NCBI RefSeq assembly: GCF_024582835.1
Contig: NZ_CP102097.1
Location: 1,364,001 to 1,428,000, forward strand
Direction: 5' to 3'
Origin: Vibrio japonicus
GTDB lineage: Bacteria; Pseudomonadota; Gammaproteobacteria; Enterobacterales; Vibrionaceae
DNA: 64,000 bases
Each line of letters starts with the position of its first letter. Within the stretch, counting starts at the first letter, position 1. The notes beneath the pieces were generated by a model. The model did not search any database and had not been told where the DNA came from. It saw only the letters and a program-made list of their open reading frames with translations. The position numbers and the translations under genes were made by a program. Positions 8,247 to 16,611 of this stretch are shown in pieces.

Positions 8247-9434
8247 ATGAGCAATGTCAACCAAACCATTATTCCTGTTGAACTTGTTGATAAGGTACTA
8301 AACCCAATCAGCGAAGCGACTGGGATGCCAAATGAAGCCTACACAAACGCAGAATATTTTACATTCGAGCGTGACCAGGTATTTGGTAACACATGGGTAT
8401 GTATTGGTTTTGCCTCTGACCTTCTTAAAGATGGTTATGTGATGCCAGTTGACTTCATGAACCTACCACTACTGATGATGAGAAATCGTCAAGGTGAGGT
8501 TCAAGTCTTCCACAACGTTTGTAGCCACCGTGGTATGAAACTTGTGCATGAAGCGGGCGAAGTGCAGGGCATGATCCGCTGTCCTTATCACTCATGGACA
8601 TACGATCTAGACGGTAACCTAAAAGGCACGCCTCACATTGGTGGTATCGCGAAACATAAAGATGACCGTTTCAAATGTGAAAAGCATGGTCTGAAGCCAC
8701 TGCGTTCAGCAGTATGGATGGACATGGTCTTTGTTAACCTGTCTGGTGACGCAGCGAGCTTTGAAGAACACATTGCACCGCTAGAGCAACGTTGGAAGCC
8801 TTTCCTTGGTGAAGACGGCATGGGTCTACTGCGCCGAGTGAATATGGGCGGCAACCTAGAGATCGAAGTGAACAGTAACTGGAAGCTGGCGGTAGAAAAC
8901 TACTGCGAAGCGTACCACCTGCCTTGGGTACACCCAAGCTTGAACAGCTACTCGCGTCTGGAAGATCACTACAACATCATGTTTGACGAGCGTTTTTCTG
9001 GTCAGGGCAGTCTTGCTTACAACCTGTCTGACACCGCAGGTACGCACTTACCAAAATTCCCAAGCTGGCCTGAAGACAAACTGCGCCACGCAGAATACGT
9101 CGCGCTATTCCCGAACGTACTGCTAGGTATTCAGGCAGACCACGCGTTTGCAATGATGATCGAACCAATCAAAGCGGATAAGAGCATCGAGCACCTACGT
9201 GTTTTCTATGTGGGCGATGAAGCAACGAGCGATGAATATGCGGCTTGTCGTACTGCTACGGTTGAATCTTGGAGAGTGGTATTTGGCGAAGATATCGGTG
9301 CGGTAGAAGGCATGCAACAAGGTCGTTACTCACCAGGTTTTGGTGGTGGCGTATTCTCACCTGAAATGGATGTCCCAACTCACTTCTTCCAAACATGGCT
9401 AGCGAAACAAGTGAAAGCGGCAATGGAGCAGTAA
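8247..9434 (+). CDS. Rieske [2Fe-2S] oxygenase, quaternary-amine type
   Basis: The 395-residue alpha subunit of a Rieske non-heme iron oxygenase. Rieske ligands are Cys92/His94 (VCSHRG) and Cys112/His115 (CPYHSW). The catalytic iron site reads NWKLAVENYCEAYHLPWVH with His224 and His229. The bridging residue three positions before the first His is Glu221, not the Asp of ring-hydroxylating dioxygenases. Glu there is typical of carnitine monooxygenase CntA and glycine-betaine oxygenase GbcA. It probably oxidises an N-methyl or N-substituted carbon, releasing an aldehyde or semialdehyde. Electrons likely come from the rubredoxin-reductase fusion two genes downstream. The stop is one base before the aldehyde dehydrogenase ATG. 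The exact substrate is not visible. Confidence 0.88.
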   Translation: MSNVNQTIIPVELVDKVLNPISEATGMPNEAYTNAEYFTFERDQVFGNTWVCIGFASDLLKDGYVMPVDFMNLPLLMMRNRQGEVQVFHNVCSHRGMKLVHEAGEVQGMIRCPYHSWTYDLDGNLKGTPHIGGIAKHKDDRFKCEKHGLKPLRSAVWMDMVFVNLSGDAASFEEHIAPLEQRWKPFLGEDGMGLLRRVNMGGNLEIEVNSNWKLAVENYCEAYHLPWVHPSLNSYSRLEDHYNIMFDERFSGQGSLAYNLSDTAGTHLPKFPSWPEDKLRHAEYVALFPNVLLGIQADHAFAMMIEPIKADKSIEHLRVFYVGDEATSDEYAACRTATVESWRVVFGEDIGAVEGMQQGRYSPGFGGGVFSPEMDVPTHFFQTWLAKQVKAAMEQ

Positions 9435-9435
9435 T

Positions 9436-10872
9436 ATGACGCATTACCTTAATTATATTGACGGCGAGTGGTGCGATTCCGAACGCGCACTGACGGTCAT
9501 GAACCCCGGCACCGCCGAAGCGTACGCAACCATTGCCGAGGCAAGTATCGAAGATGCTGACCGTGCGATGGCAGCTGCTCGCCGAGTCGTGAATCAAGGC
9601 CTTCTGTCGGACGTTCGTCCGGCAGTAAGAACCGAGTGGATGCTAAAAGCCGCTGCTGCAATTCGTGAAATTGTTGATGAAGGTGGACTGGTAGCATGTC
9701 GCGAAAATGGCAAGTCACTGCAAGACGCGAAAGACGAGTTTTTGGAGTCCGCACGTTACTTCGAATATTACGCAGGTATGGCGGATAAGCTGGAAGGCAC
9801 GTCGATCCCATTGGGCAAAGACTATGTTGATTTTACTCAGTATGTCCCGTTTGGTGTTTCTGTGCAGATTGTGCCTTGGAACTTTCCAGTCTCAATTTGT
9901 GCACGTTCACTAGCACCTGCGCTAGCGGCAGGCAACGCTGTAGTCATTAAATCGCCAGAGATTTCTCCACTTGCAATGACTGTATTGGTTAAAGCGATTG
10001 AAAAAGCAGGCTTCCCTAAAGGTACGATTAACCTGTTGTGTGGTAAAGGCTCGGTTGTCGGTAGTCATCTTGTAAAGCATCAAGATGTTGACCAAATCGT
10101 ATTTACTGGCTCTGTACCGACGGGGCAACGCATCCTCAAAGATACAGCGGAACGCGCAACACCATCGGTTATGGAACTGGGCGGTAAATCGGCGGCTATC
10201 GCACTGAAAGATGCAAACCTAGAGACACTGCTCAAGAGCGTACAAGTCGGCATCTTCTTTAATGCGGGCCAAGTGTGTTCGGCAATGTCTCGACTGCTGG
10301 TGCAAAAAGAACGCTATGAAGAAGTGAAAGCGGCTGTAGTGGAAATGGCGCAAGGCCTAACTATTGGCCAAGGCGAGAGCCAGCCAGATATCACACCAGT
10401 GGTTTCCGCTGATCAGCAAGCCCGCGTACTTGAGATGATTGAGCAAGCGCGAGCAGAAGGCGCAAACATCCTAACGGGTGGCTACGCTCCTGAACTGTCT
10501 GGTTACTTTGTGGCTCCGACAGTCATCGAAGCGACACCAGATATGAGCATTGCGCAGGAAGAAGTGTTTGGTCCAGTGCTTGTTATTACACCGTTCGAAA
10601 CCGAGCAAGAAGCCATTGAGATCGCTAACGGCACTGACTTTGGCCTAGTTGCGGGTGTCTTCGGTGAGAAGCTAAACCAAACATTACGCGTCGCTCAGCA
10701 ACTGCGTGGTGGGCAAGTGTTCATCAACGAATGGTTTGCTGGTGGCATTGAAACACCATTTGGTGGAGTAGGATTATCTGGCTTCGGCCGAGAAAAAGGA
10801 CAAGAAGCGATTTATAGCTATGTCCATACGCGCAACATTGCCATTCGTTTGCAGCAAGAAAGCGACGTATAG
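9436..10872 (+). CDS. NAD(P)-dependent aldehyde dehydrogenase, betaine-aldehyde type
   Basis: A 478-residue ALDH-superfamily enzyme. VPWNFPVSICARSLAPALAAGN is the cofactor/substrate channel motif. The catalytic Glu is in VMELGGKSA, and the catalytic Cys is in FFNAGQVCSAMSR. The C-terminal EEVFGPVL and PFGGVGLSGFGREKG segments are typical of betaine-aldehyde and 4-aminobutyraldehyde dehydrogenases. The ATG is one base after the Rieske stop, with GGAG inside that gene's end, so the two are coupled. It likely oxidises the aldehyde or semialdehyde released by the oxygenase or by the flavin amine oxidase. Confidence 0.9.
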   Translation: MTHYLNYIDGEWCDSERALTVMNPGTAEAYATIAEASIEDADRAMAAARRVVNQGLLSDVRPAVRTEWMLKAAAAIREIVDEGGLVACRENGKSLQDAKDEFLESARYFEYYAGMADKLEGTSIPLGKDYVDFTQYVPFGVSVQIVPWNFPVSICARSLAPALAAGNAVVIKSPEISPLAMTVLVKAIEKAGFPKGTINLLCGKGSVVGSHLVKHQDVDQIVFTGSVPTGQRILKDTAERATPSVMELGGKSAAIALKDANLETLLKSVQVGIFFNAGQVCSAMSRLLVQKERYEEVKAAVVEMAQGLTIGQGESQPDITPVVSADQQARVLEMIEQARAEGANILTGGYAPELSGYFVAPTVIEATPDMSIAQEEVFGPVLVITPFETEQEAIEIANGTDFGLVAGVFGEKLNQTLRVAQQLRGGQVFINEWFAGGIETPFGGVGLSGFGREKGQEAIYSYVHTRNIAIRLQQESDV

Positions 10873-10886
10873 CCACCGTGTAACTC

Positions 10887-10971
10887 GTTTTCATCACCTC
10901 GCACTTGCTTGGATTCAGACCACAAGACAGGGCGAGGTTGATGAAAACAATTAACCCCAAATATGGGTTAA
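10887..10971. repeat. Two adjacent inverted repeats inside the operon
   Basis: In the 139-base gap between the aldehyde dehydrogenase and the reductase, GTTTTCATCACCTCGC (10887-10902) pairs with 10932-10948 across one bulged base. The loop contains a further CTTG/CAAG pairing. Immediately after lies TTAACCC-N7-GGGTTAA (10951-10971). There is no U-tract, so this is not a standard terminator. It may be an mRNA processing or stability structure, an operator, or a small mobile inverted-repeat element. Confidence 0.5.
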
Positions 10972-11011
10972 ACACACGGGAATTCAGAACAAGGTAGTTG
11001 GAGTAAAAGTG

Positions 11012-12448
11012 ATGAAAAAGTGGCTCTGTATTATTTGCGGCTTAATCTATGATGAAGCACAAGGTTGGCCATCAGACGGGATTGCACCGGGAACAGCATG
11101 GGAAGATGTGCCAGATGACTGGTTATGCCCAGACTGTTTAGTTGGAAAGGCTGATTTCGAGATGATTGAAATCACCGAAAGCGCGACAGAAGAAGTCGCT
11201 GCGGTGTCTTCGGTATCAGTAGATTCGCCGTCTCAGGTTCAACCAAGCACGGTTCAGCCACTTCCATCCGAAGTTAGCCAACCTATCTTTTCGACCGATC
11301 CTATCGTCATTATCGGCAGTGGTCACAGTGGTTATCAGCTTGCAGCCGCACTTAGAGCACAATCTGCGACGGTTCCTATCACCGTATTTACTGCTGATGA
11401 TGGTGCACTGTATAGCAAACCTGCTTTATCGAATGCGTTTGCGATGAATAAAGACGGAGACGCCCTTCAAAGTGAAAGCGCGTTGGAGTGGGAAAGCCGC
11501 TTGAACATTCGCGTTTACCCGCATACCCGTGTTGAACATATTGATCGTGCAAACTCAACCTTGCACACATCGATTGGCAAATACGCCTATAGCCGCTTGG
11601 TGCTGGCAACAGGTGCATCGCCGATTGAAATCCCAATTGAGGGTGATCGCTCTTATGTGGTGAGTGTGAACGACTTAGTCGATTACCGCCGCTTTAGAGC
11701 AGAACTCCAAGGCAAAAAACGCATCGCGATCCTAGGTGATGGCTTAATTGGCTGTGAATTTGCTAACGACCTTATCGAAAGTGGCTATGAAGTGACTGTA
11801 ATCGGGTTGGGTCAATGGCCAATGGAACGTTTAATCCCGCAGCAGCTAGGTGAATCATTGCAAAATGCACTGAGCCAACGTGGCGTTAAATGGCGACTTC
11901 AAGACAGTATCGCAAGGATCGAACCAATGACGGAGTCCAGTGCGGTATTACATCTAACCAGTGGCAAACAGATCGAAGCTGATATGGTGTTAAGTGCTGT
12001 TGGACTTAAGCCAAACGTTGCGCTAGCGCAGCAAGCAGAATTAGAAATTGGTCGTGGTATCAAAGTGAATCAATTCGGCCAAACGAGTGACGAGAACATT
12101 TATTCATTGGGCGACTGTGTTGAAACTGAAAGCGGTTGGCAGCCTTATATTGCGCCTATTAATCAGATGATTCCATCGTTGGCGAAAAGTTTACTGGGTG
12201 ATCTATCTTCAATTTCACTGACACCTACCCCCGTGATTGTAAAGACACCGATACTCCCGTTGACGATTTTCCCTGCCGCACCTAATGCACAGGGTCAATG
12301 GCACATCGAGCCGCAAGCCGATGACTTAACAGCCGCTTTCTATTCTCCAGAAGGCGTCATGCTGGGATTCGCCCTGTTAGGCAGACAAGTCCAGTCACTA
12401 CGTGGCTCTTGGATTGAGCAACTATCACTTAAGAAGTCTGCGGCTTAA
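11012..12448 (+). CDS. Rubredoxin - NAD(P)H:rubredoxin reductase fusion
   Basis: Two-domain electron carrier. Residues 1-50 are a rubredoxin with Cys6/Cys9 (CIICG) and Cys39/Cys42 (CPDC). After a Ser/Gln/Glu-rich linker to about residue 92, a FAD/NAD(P) disulfide-reductase fold follows. Its first dinucleotide motif is IVIIGSGHSGYQ, its second is IAILGDGLIGCEF, and the flavin-binding GD motif is YSLGDC. It should pass electrons from NAD(P)H to the Rieske oxygenase, replacing the ferredoxin-type reductase (GbcB/CntB) of known quaternary-amine systems. An ATG at 11012 with GGAG 8 bases upstream is preferred over the GTG at 11009. Confidence 0.88.
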   Translation: MKKWLCIICGLIYDEAQGWPSDGIAPGTAWEDVPDDWLCPDCLVGKADFEMIEITESATEEVAAVSSVSVDSPSQVQPSTVQPLPSEVSQPIFSTDPIVIIGSGHSGYQLAAALRAQSATVPITVFTADDGALYSKPALSNAFAMNKDGDALQSESALEWESRLNIRVYPHTRVEHIDRANSTLHTSIGKYAYSRLVLATGASPIEIPIEGDRSYVVSVNDLVDYRRFRAELQGKKRIAILGDGLIGCEFANDLIESGYEVTVIGLGQWPMERLIPQQLGESLQNALSQRGVKWRLQDSIARIEPMTESSAVLHLTSGKQIEADMVLSAVGLKPNVALAQQAELEIGRGIKVNQFGQTSDENIYSLGDCVETESGWQPYIAPINQMIPSLAKSLLGDLSSISLTPTPVIVKTPILPLTIFPAAPNAQGQWHIEPQADDLTAAFYSPEGVMLGFALLGRQVQSLRGSWIEQLSLKKSAA

Positions 12449-12476
12449 GCTGTCTGCAGAAAGTGGAGACATAGAA

Positions 12477-13793
12477 ATGATTCATTTACCAAACGATGAC
12501 GCAACATGTGGCTGGTATCACGCGTTGCCGGCACTCCCAGAAAAATCGGTTCTAAAAGGTGAGCAAAGCGCAGATTACGTTGTGCTTGGCGCAGGTTTTG
12601 CGGGCCTTGCGATGGCACGACGCTTAGCGGAACACAAACCTAATGCACGCATTACCTTGATTGATGCACAGCGTATCGGGCAGGGTGCATCAGGCAGAAA
12701 CTCAGGATTCGTCATAGACTTGCCGCACAAGTTCTCGTTAGAGCACCCAGATCCGGCACACAAACAAAAGCTACTGGGGTTAAACCGTTCAGCGATTGCT
12801 CAGTTAGACAGTTTGATCAGCAAACACAATATTGATTGCCAGTGGTCAGCTAAGGGCAAATATCAAGGTGCAGTTGGTGCTCGGGGTGAAGCTTATCTCG
12901 ATCACTTTGAACACCTAATGAAAGACCTTGGTGAACCATACTTCCACGTTGACGGCTCTGAACTGGCAAAAGTATTGGGCACCAATTACTACAGCCGCGC
13001 GATCTACACGCCGGGTGGCTATTTGATGCAACCTGCGGCGCTGGTTCGTGGGTTAGGGGAAAGTCTGCCAGAAAACGTACAAGTGCTGGAAAACTCACCC
13101 ATTAGAAACTTAAGTAAAGAAAATGGTTCTTGGGTACTGCATGGTGATTCGGGCACCATCAGAACCCAAGAGCTGTTATTAGGAACCAGTATTTTTACAC
13201 GTGAATTTGGTTACTTGAAAAATCGCCTGCTTCCAGTGATGACATTTGCAAGCTGGACACGACCGCTGACAGATGCAGAAATGCAAAGATATGGTGGCGA
13301 GCTTAACTGGGGACTAACACCAGCAGACCATGCGGGTACAACACTACGCATGACGGCTGATCGACGCATTTTGATTCGTAACACCTATAAGCATGTGCCG
13401 AAGTATGGCTCAAGTGTTAGCGATAAGATGCGACAACAGATCCGCGACGATCATAGACAAGTGTTCCTAGCGCGTTACCCAGAGTTGGCGGACGTACCTT
13501 TCACTCACACTTGGGGTGGTGTATATGCGATCTCGCGTAATTTCACCAACTTCTTTGGCCAGTTAGACGAAGGCGTTTACGCAAGTGCTTGTGACAACGG
13601 AGTCGGAGCCGCTTGGGGAACGATCTCGGGGACACTATTGGCTGATTATGTTGTGGGCGCGACGTCAACCTCTCTCGATGATATTCAAAAAGTAACAGGC
13701 ATGCCTTGCTTGAACCCACCTGAGCCTTTCTTAGGTATGGGTGTGAAAAGTCGCATTCAATTAGCGAAATGGCAAAGCCGGAGCGAATTATGA
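12477..13793 (+). CDS. FAD-dependent amine oxidoreductase, PuuB/DadA type
   Basis: A 438-residue flavoprotein of the DAO/glycine-oxidase superfamily. The N-terminal Rossmann motif is VLGAGFAGLAMARRL, followed by GQGASGRNSGF, which is characteristic of the gamma-glutamylputrescine oxidase/OrdL branch. FTHTWGGVYAISRNFTNFFG and a C-terminal GVGAAWGTISG FAD contact follow. It likely oxidises a secondary or tertiary amine (such as an N-methylamino acid), giving an aldehyde and a free amine. I chose the ATG at 12477, with GTGGAG 8 bases before it. A longer frame from 12402 would overlap the upstream gene and lacks a ribosome site. Confidence 0.85.
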   Translation: MIHLPNDDATCGWYHALPALPEKSVLKGEQSADYVVLGAGFAGLAMARRLAEHKPNARITLIDAQRIGQGASGRNSGFVIDLPHKFSLEHPDPAHKQKLLGLNRSAIAQLDSLISKHNIDCQWSAKGKYQGAVGARGEAYLDHFEHLMKDLGEPYFHVDGSELAKVLGTNYYSRAIYTPGGYLMQPAALVRGLGESLPENVQVLENSPIRNLSKENGSWVLHGDSGTIRTQELLLGTSIFTREFGYLKNRLLPVMTFASWTRPLTDAEMQRYGGELNWGLTPADHAGTTLRMTADRRILIRNTYKHVPKYGSSVSDKMRQQIRDDHRQVFLARYPELADVPFTHTWGGVYAISRNFTNFFGQLDEGVYASACDNGVGAAWGTISGTLLADYVVGATSTSLDDIQKVTGMPCLNPPEPFLGMGVKSRIQLAKWQSRSEL

Positions 13794-14140
13794 AACAAGT
13801 AAAATTAGTCGACAGTAAAACCCTAGATTTTAACGTACGTGGTGACACACCAGGTATGGCATACGTTGCACGTGCACTTAGTCCAGAAATTTCGCCAAAC
13901 ATCGGCGTTGGCTTTGCCAAGTGGGAAGGCGCTAAAGTGGCGTGGACGGTTTTGTACGACGAAGTCATTTTTGTGATTGAAGGCTGTTTTGAGCTCACAG
14001 CAAATGGTGAAACACATTTTGTTCACCCAGGTCAGATGCTTTGGATCCCAGAGGGAACCGAACTAGTCTACGGTGGTCATGCATTGTTTGGTTATGTGGT
14101 TCATCCAGGCAACTGGAAAGAGTTACATGGCATAGAGTAA
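13790..14140 (+). CDS. Small cupin, EutQ-like
   Basis: A 116-residue single-domain cupin resembling the EutQ C-terminal domain. The beta-barrel is visible in EVIFVIEGCFEL, then PGQMLWIPEGTELVY and FGYVVHPGNW. The usual metal His ligands of the first cupin motif are largely missing, as in EutQ. It starts in an ATGA overlap with the amine oxidase and has GGAG 6 bases upstream, so the older frame start at 13769 is less likely. The role in the cluster is unknown. It may bind a pathway intermediate or act as a small auxiliary enzyme. Confidence 0.75.
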   Translation: MKQVKLVDSKTLDFNVRGDTPGMAYVARALSPEISPNIGVGFAKWEGAKVAWTVLYDEVIFVIEGCFELTANGETHFVHPGQMLWIPEGTELVYGGHALFGYVVHPGNWKELHGIE

Positions 14141-14164
14141 TCACCCTCCCTTCATATTTACAAA

Positions 14165-14206
14165 GAGTTACCCACGCCTTATCCGCCATGTGGGTAACTC
14201 CTTTTT
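14165..14206 (+). terminator. Intrinsic terminator of the Rieske operon
   Basis: Perfect 11-bp stem GAGTTACCCAC/GTGGGTAACTC with a 14-base loop, followed by CTTTTTATTT. It closes the five-gene operon. Confidence 0.88.
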
Positions 14207-14659
14207 ATTTCCGAACTCTGCTAGATACAATTTTAGTTGACCACTACAACCAAAGCTCTTCGAACAGAGATTAGAGAGAATACTGAGTAAAGAACATGAA
14301 CTGCCCGCTATCTACAAGGCAAAGAAGTTATAGGGAATGCTTACAAATAATAGGTATGTTACAGAGACTAATATGATAGGCATGATCGAGGAACGCCCGA
14401 ACATTAATGACTAAGAATTGATTGTGAAGTGTAGATTTTGGGGCATGTTTACCACTAAAGCACAACCACTTTTCAAAGTGGTGGCAAGAGTTTCGTTCTG
14501 AGGCGATTTAGTTTCCCACTACCAAACACATAGATTGAAAGGTCATGCTTTCTAAGAGGGCTTCATTTCCTTATTCGATATATCAACACACCTAGAGCCA
14601 GTAGATTTTGTTTCGTTAGTGATCGAGCTCTTTGAATTCAAGTTATCAGAGTACAGCGA
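14207..14659. other. Gene-free stretch of about 450 bases
   Basis: No convincing gene on either strand. It holds a short hairpin CCACTTT-TC-AAAGTGG (14466-14481) inside an 18-codon frame starting MFTTKAQPLFK, which looks like a chance frame or a very old remnant. I see no terminal repeats and no transposase. Confidence 0.4.
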
Positions 14660-15232
14660 TTAAATGTTCGCAGCCAGCTGAGTAACTTTTTTGTGCCATT
14701 GTTCGATATCTTTCTCTTTGGAAGAGATCACTGGTCCAAAATAGGTAGCTCGTTTGTTTTTGATGCCAGAAAAATCCAATACCGTTTTCTTTAGGTGCTT
14801 GTAGATAACGTTGCCTTGGAAATACTTGTACCAAAAGACAGGGGTATCAAGCGTTACAATAATTTCTGAGGTTTTCCCTTTTAGCAGCTTTTTAGGAATG
14901 GTCTTTCCTTCCTCATACTGAAAAGCAAACCCAGGAAGGAAAGTTCTATCAAGTAGCCCTTTGAACTTTGCAGGTACCGTTCCCCACCAAACAGGAGAGA
15001 GAATAACGACATGATCGGCCCAAGTGATCTGGTCTTGTACGTTAACTAAATCTGGCTCCAGCTCTTGGATTGCGTTGTATCCTTCATGTAAGTTCAGCTC
15101 AAAATCTAAATCCCCAACATGTATGACTTTGACTTCATGTTTGCTACCAACGGTTTCACGATATTTGTCTGCTAGAGACTTAGTTAAGCTATCCGTTTTA
15201 GGGTTGGCATTAATCACAAGTACATTTTTCAT
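14660..15232 (-). CDS. NAD(P)H:quinone oxidoreductase, flavodoxin fold
   Basis: A 190-residue NQO1/KefF-family flavoprotein. The N-terminal LVINANPKTDSLTKSLAD is the phosphate-binding loop for FMN/FAD. VILSPVWWGTVPAKFKGLLDRTFLPGFAF is the signature middle segment. It reduces quinones or related electrophiles by two electrons in the cytoplasm. The gene diverges from a TetR regulator with two perfect operators between them, so it is probably repressed and induced by a quinone or similar ligand. Close in style to MdaB and YwrO types; exact substrate unknown. Confidence 0.86.
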   Translation of the reverse strand: MKNVLVINANPKTDSLTKSLADKYRETVGSKHEVKVIHVGDLDFELNLHEGYNAIQELEPDLVNVQDQITWADHVVILSPVWWGTVPAKFKGLLDRTFLPGFAFQYEEGKTIPKKLLKGKTSEIIVTLDTPVFWYKYFQGNVIYKHLKKTVLDFSGIKNKRATYFGPVISSKEKDIEQWHKKVTQLAANI

Positions 15233-15262
15233 GGATTACTCTCTCACATTATAATATTTAAT

Positions 15263-15278
15263 TGGGTCATATGACCCA
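15263..15278. promoter_or_regulatory. TetR operator 1
   Basis: Perfect 16-bp palindrome TGGGTCATATGACCCA, 31 bases upstream of the quinone reductase start. It shares the TGGGTCA-N2-TGACCCA pattern with operator 2. Confidence 0.8.
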
Positions 15279-15323
15279 TAAATGCGATGCTAAAGATTAA
15301 AAACTGACCTGTCAACAAGATTG

Positions 15324-15339
15324 TGGGTCAATTGACCCA
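15324..15339. promoter_or_regulatory. TetR operator 2
   Basis: Perfect 16-bp palindrome TGGGTCAATTGACCCA, identical to operator 1 outside the two central bases and centred 61 bases from it. It lies 61 bases before the TetR start, so binding here would also give autoregulation. Confidence 0.8.
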
Positions 15340-15400
15340 TGGTTAGCTACTGATATAATTTGAGTTTCCATCATGGACTTCGATATATGGGGTTATACAT

Positions 15401-15988
15401 TTGAACAGTCGTAGTATTGAAACAAGAAACCAGATTATGGAGTCGGCTTTAGCTATCTTGAAGGCCTCCGGTGTAGAAGGGCTTACCATGAGAAAGGTGG
15501 CTTCAACGGCAGGTAAGAGCCTTAACAATGTCCAACATCATTTCAAGAATAAAGACACGCTTTTGAATTACTTAGCGGATTTTTACTTTGCTCAATGCTA
15601 TGAAGGAGTTGAGCAATATGCCCCAAGCAAAGATGTCAGCGATCCAAAACAAGTGCTTTATGAATTTGTCCTGTTTATATTAGGGGAATCTGAACACATT
15701 AGTGACGCATGCCTTGTCTTAAGAGAGCTTTGGGCTGTTTCTACTCGAAATAAAGAACTTGAAGATAAGCTCAATCAATTCTACGCCTCTTCAGTAGATA
15801 GGGCATGTGTACTTTGGGAAGGCTATGGCAGAGCCAATGCTGAAAAAGCAGCGTCATTGCTTCTGCCTTATATTGAAGGCTACTCGATTCAACACAAAGC
15901 ATTGCCTATTGATAGAGAAAAGATCGCTGAATTACTCTCAGAAACGCTTTACGCTCTGCTGACTCAGCCAGTAAATGATGAGTCCTGA
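15401..15988 (+). CDS. TetR-family repressor
   Basis: A 195-residue regulator. The N-terminal helix-turn-helix reads IMESALAILKASGVEGLTMR, then STAGKSLNNVQHHFKNKDTL. The rest is the all-helical ligand-binding domain, containing two Cys. The start is a TTG with GGGG 8 bases upstream; no in-frame ATG fits the helix-turn-helix. It diverges from the quinone reductase and probably binds the two TGGGTCA palindromes, repressing both genes until a redox-active or hydrophobic ligand binds. Confidence 0.85.
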   Translation: MNSRSIETRNQIMESALAILKASGVEGLTMRKVASTAGKSLNNVQHHFKNKDTLLNYLADFYFAQCYEGVEQYAPSKDVSDPKQVLYEFVLFILGESEHISDACLVLRELWAVSTRNKELEDKLNQFYASSVDRACVLWEGYGRANAEKAASLLLPYIEGYSIQHKALPIDREKIAELLSETLYALLTQPVNDES

Positions 15989-16133
15989 AAACCTACAAGA
16001 TAGGTGTTTACGCTTTCCACAAGGTTTTATGAAAGTCGAGGTAGGGTTTGAGGCAGATGTATTTTAGGGATGAACGAGATTGCATACTTTTTAGCAAATA
16101 CAGCTAGAGCACAGTACAGAGTTTTCCCTGAAT

Positions 16134-16171
16134 AAAATACCCAACACTCAGAACTGTGTATTGGGCATTTT
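16134..16171 (-). terminator. Intrinsic terminator of eptA-dgkA
   Basis: On the minus strand AAAATGCCCAA pairs with TTGGGTATTTT (one G-U) over a 16-base loop and runs into TTTTATTC. It lies about 40 bases after the dgkA stop. Confidence 0.75.
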
Positions 16172-16209
16172 ACTGGCTTAATACTACTTCCGCAAAGAGA
16201 TGTCCGAAT

Positions 16210-16596
16210 CTAAGAACCGGCGTAATTCACCCATAAAACAACACCCCAAACCATAAGTGAGCACACCATGCTAAGTAGCACTAGTGCCGACCCTATGTTT
16301 TTCGCCACACCGGAAAGGATGTGGAACTCCAAGCCGACTCGATCTACGACGGCCTCAATCGCGGTGTTGACCATTTCAGCAAATAGGACGAATACCATAG
16401 AAAGTATGACCAGCAATGTATGTAGTGCGGGTAAATCTAACCAAAATATGAAGCCGGTCAGCGGTACAAATAGCATTAATTCTTGTTGAAATGCAGCCTC
16501 GTTTCGACAAAGCCACTTAAACCCATTGTAGCTATGAGCAAAGGTATAAATAATGCGTTCAATACCTGTGCGTTTAATAATCACGTCTTGTTGCAT
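16210..16596 (-). CDS. dgkA: Diacylglycerol kinase
   Basis: A 128-residue inner-membrane kinase with three transmembrane helices. EAAFQQEL and EMVNTAIEAVVDRVG match the catalytic and Mg-ATP binding segments of DgkA. It phosphorylates diacylglycerol to phosphatidic acid. Its position 15 bases after eptA makes sense: EptA takes phosphoethanolamine from phosphatidylethanolamine and leaves diacylglycerol, which DgkA recycles. The same pairing is known near eptA/mcr genes in other bacteria. It is probably co-transcribed with eptA from the PmrA-box promoter at 18.3 kb. Confidence 0.92.
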   Translation of the reverse strand: MQQDVIIKRTGIERIIYTFAHSYNGFKWLCRNEAAFQQELMLFVPLTGFIFWLDLPALHTLLVILSMVFVLFAEMVNTAIEAVVDRVGLEFHILSGVAKNIGSALVLLSMVCSLMVWGVVLWVNYAGS

Positions 16597-16611
16597 GTTG
16601 CGATATCCGAT

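Noticed and set aside
8633..8854. Antisense open frames under the Rieske, ALDH and transketolase genes
   Set aside because: These are shadows of high-quality coding regions on the other strand, with no ribosome sites or conserved motifs.
8247..9434. Literal GbcA (glycine betaine monooxygenase)
   Set aside because: The operon lacks a GbcB-type reductase, and the partner enzymes fit an N-methyl or ring amine as well, so only the broader call is supported.
14207..14659. Insertion sequence remnant
   Set aside because: No inverted terminal repeats, target duplication or transposase fragment could be read.
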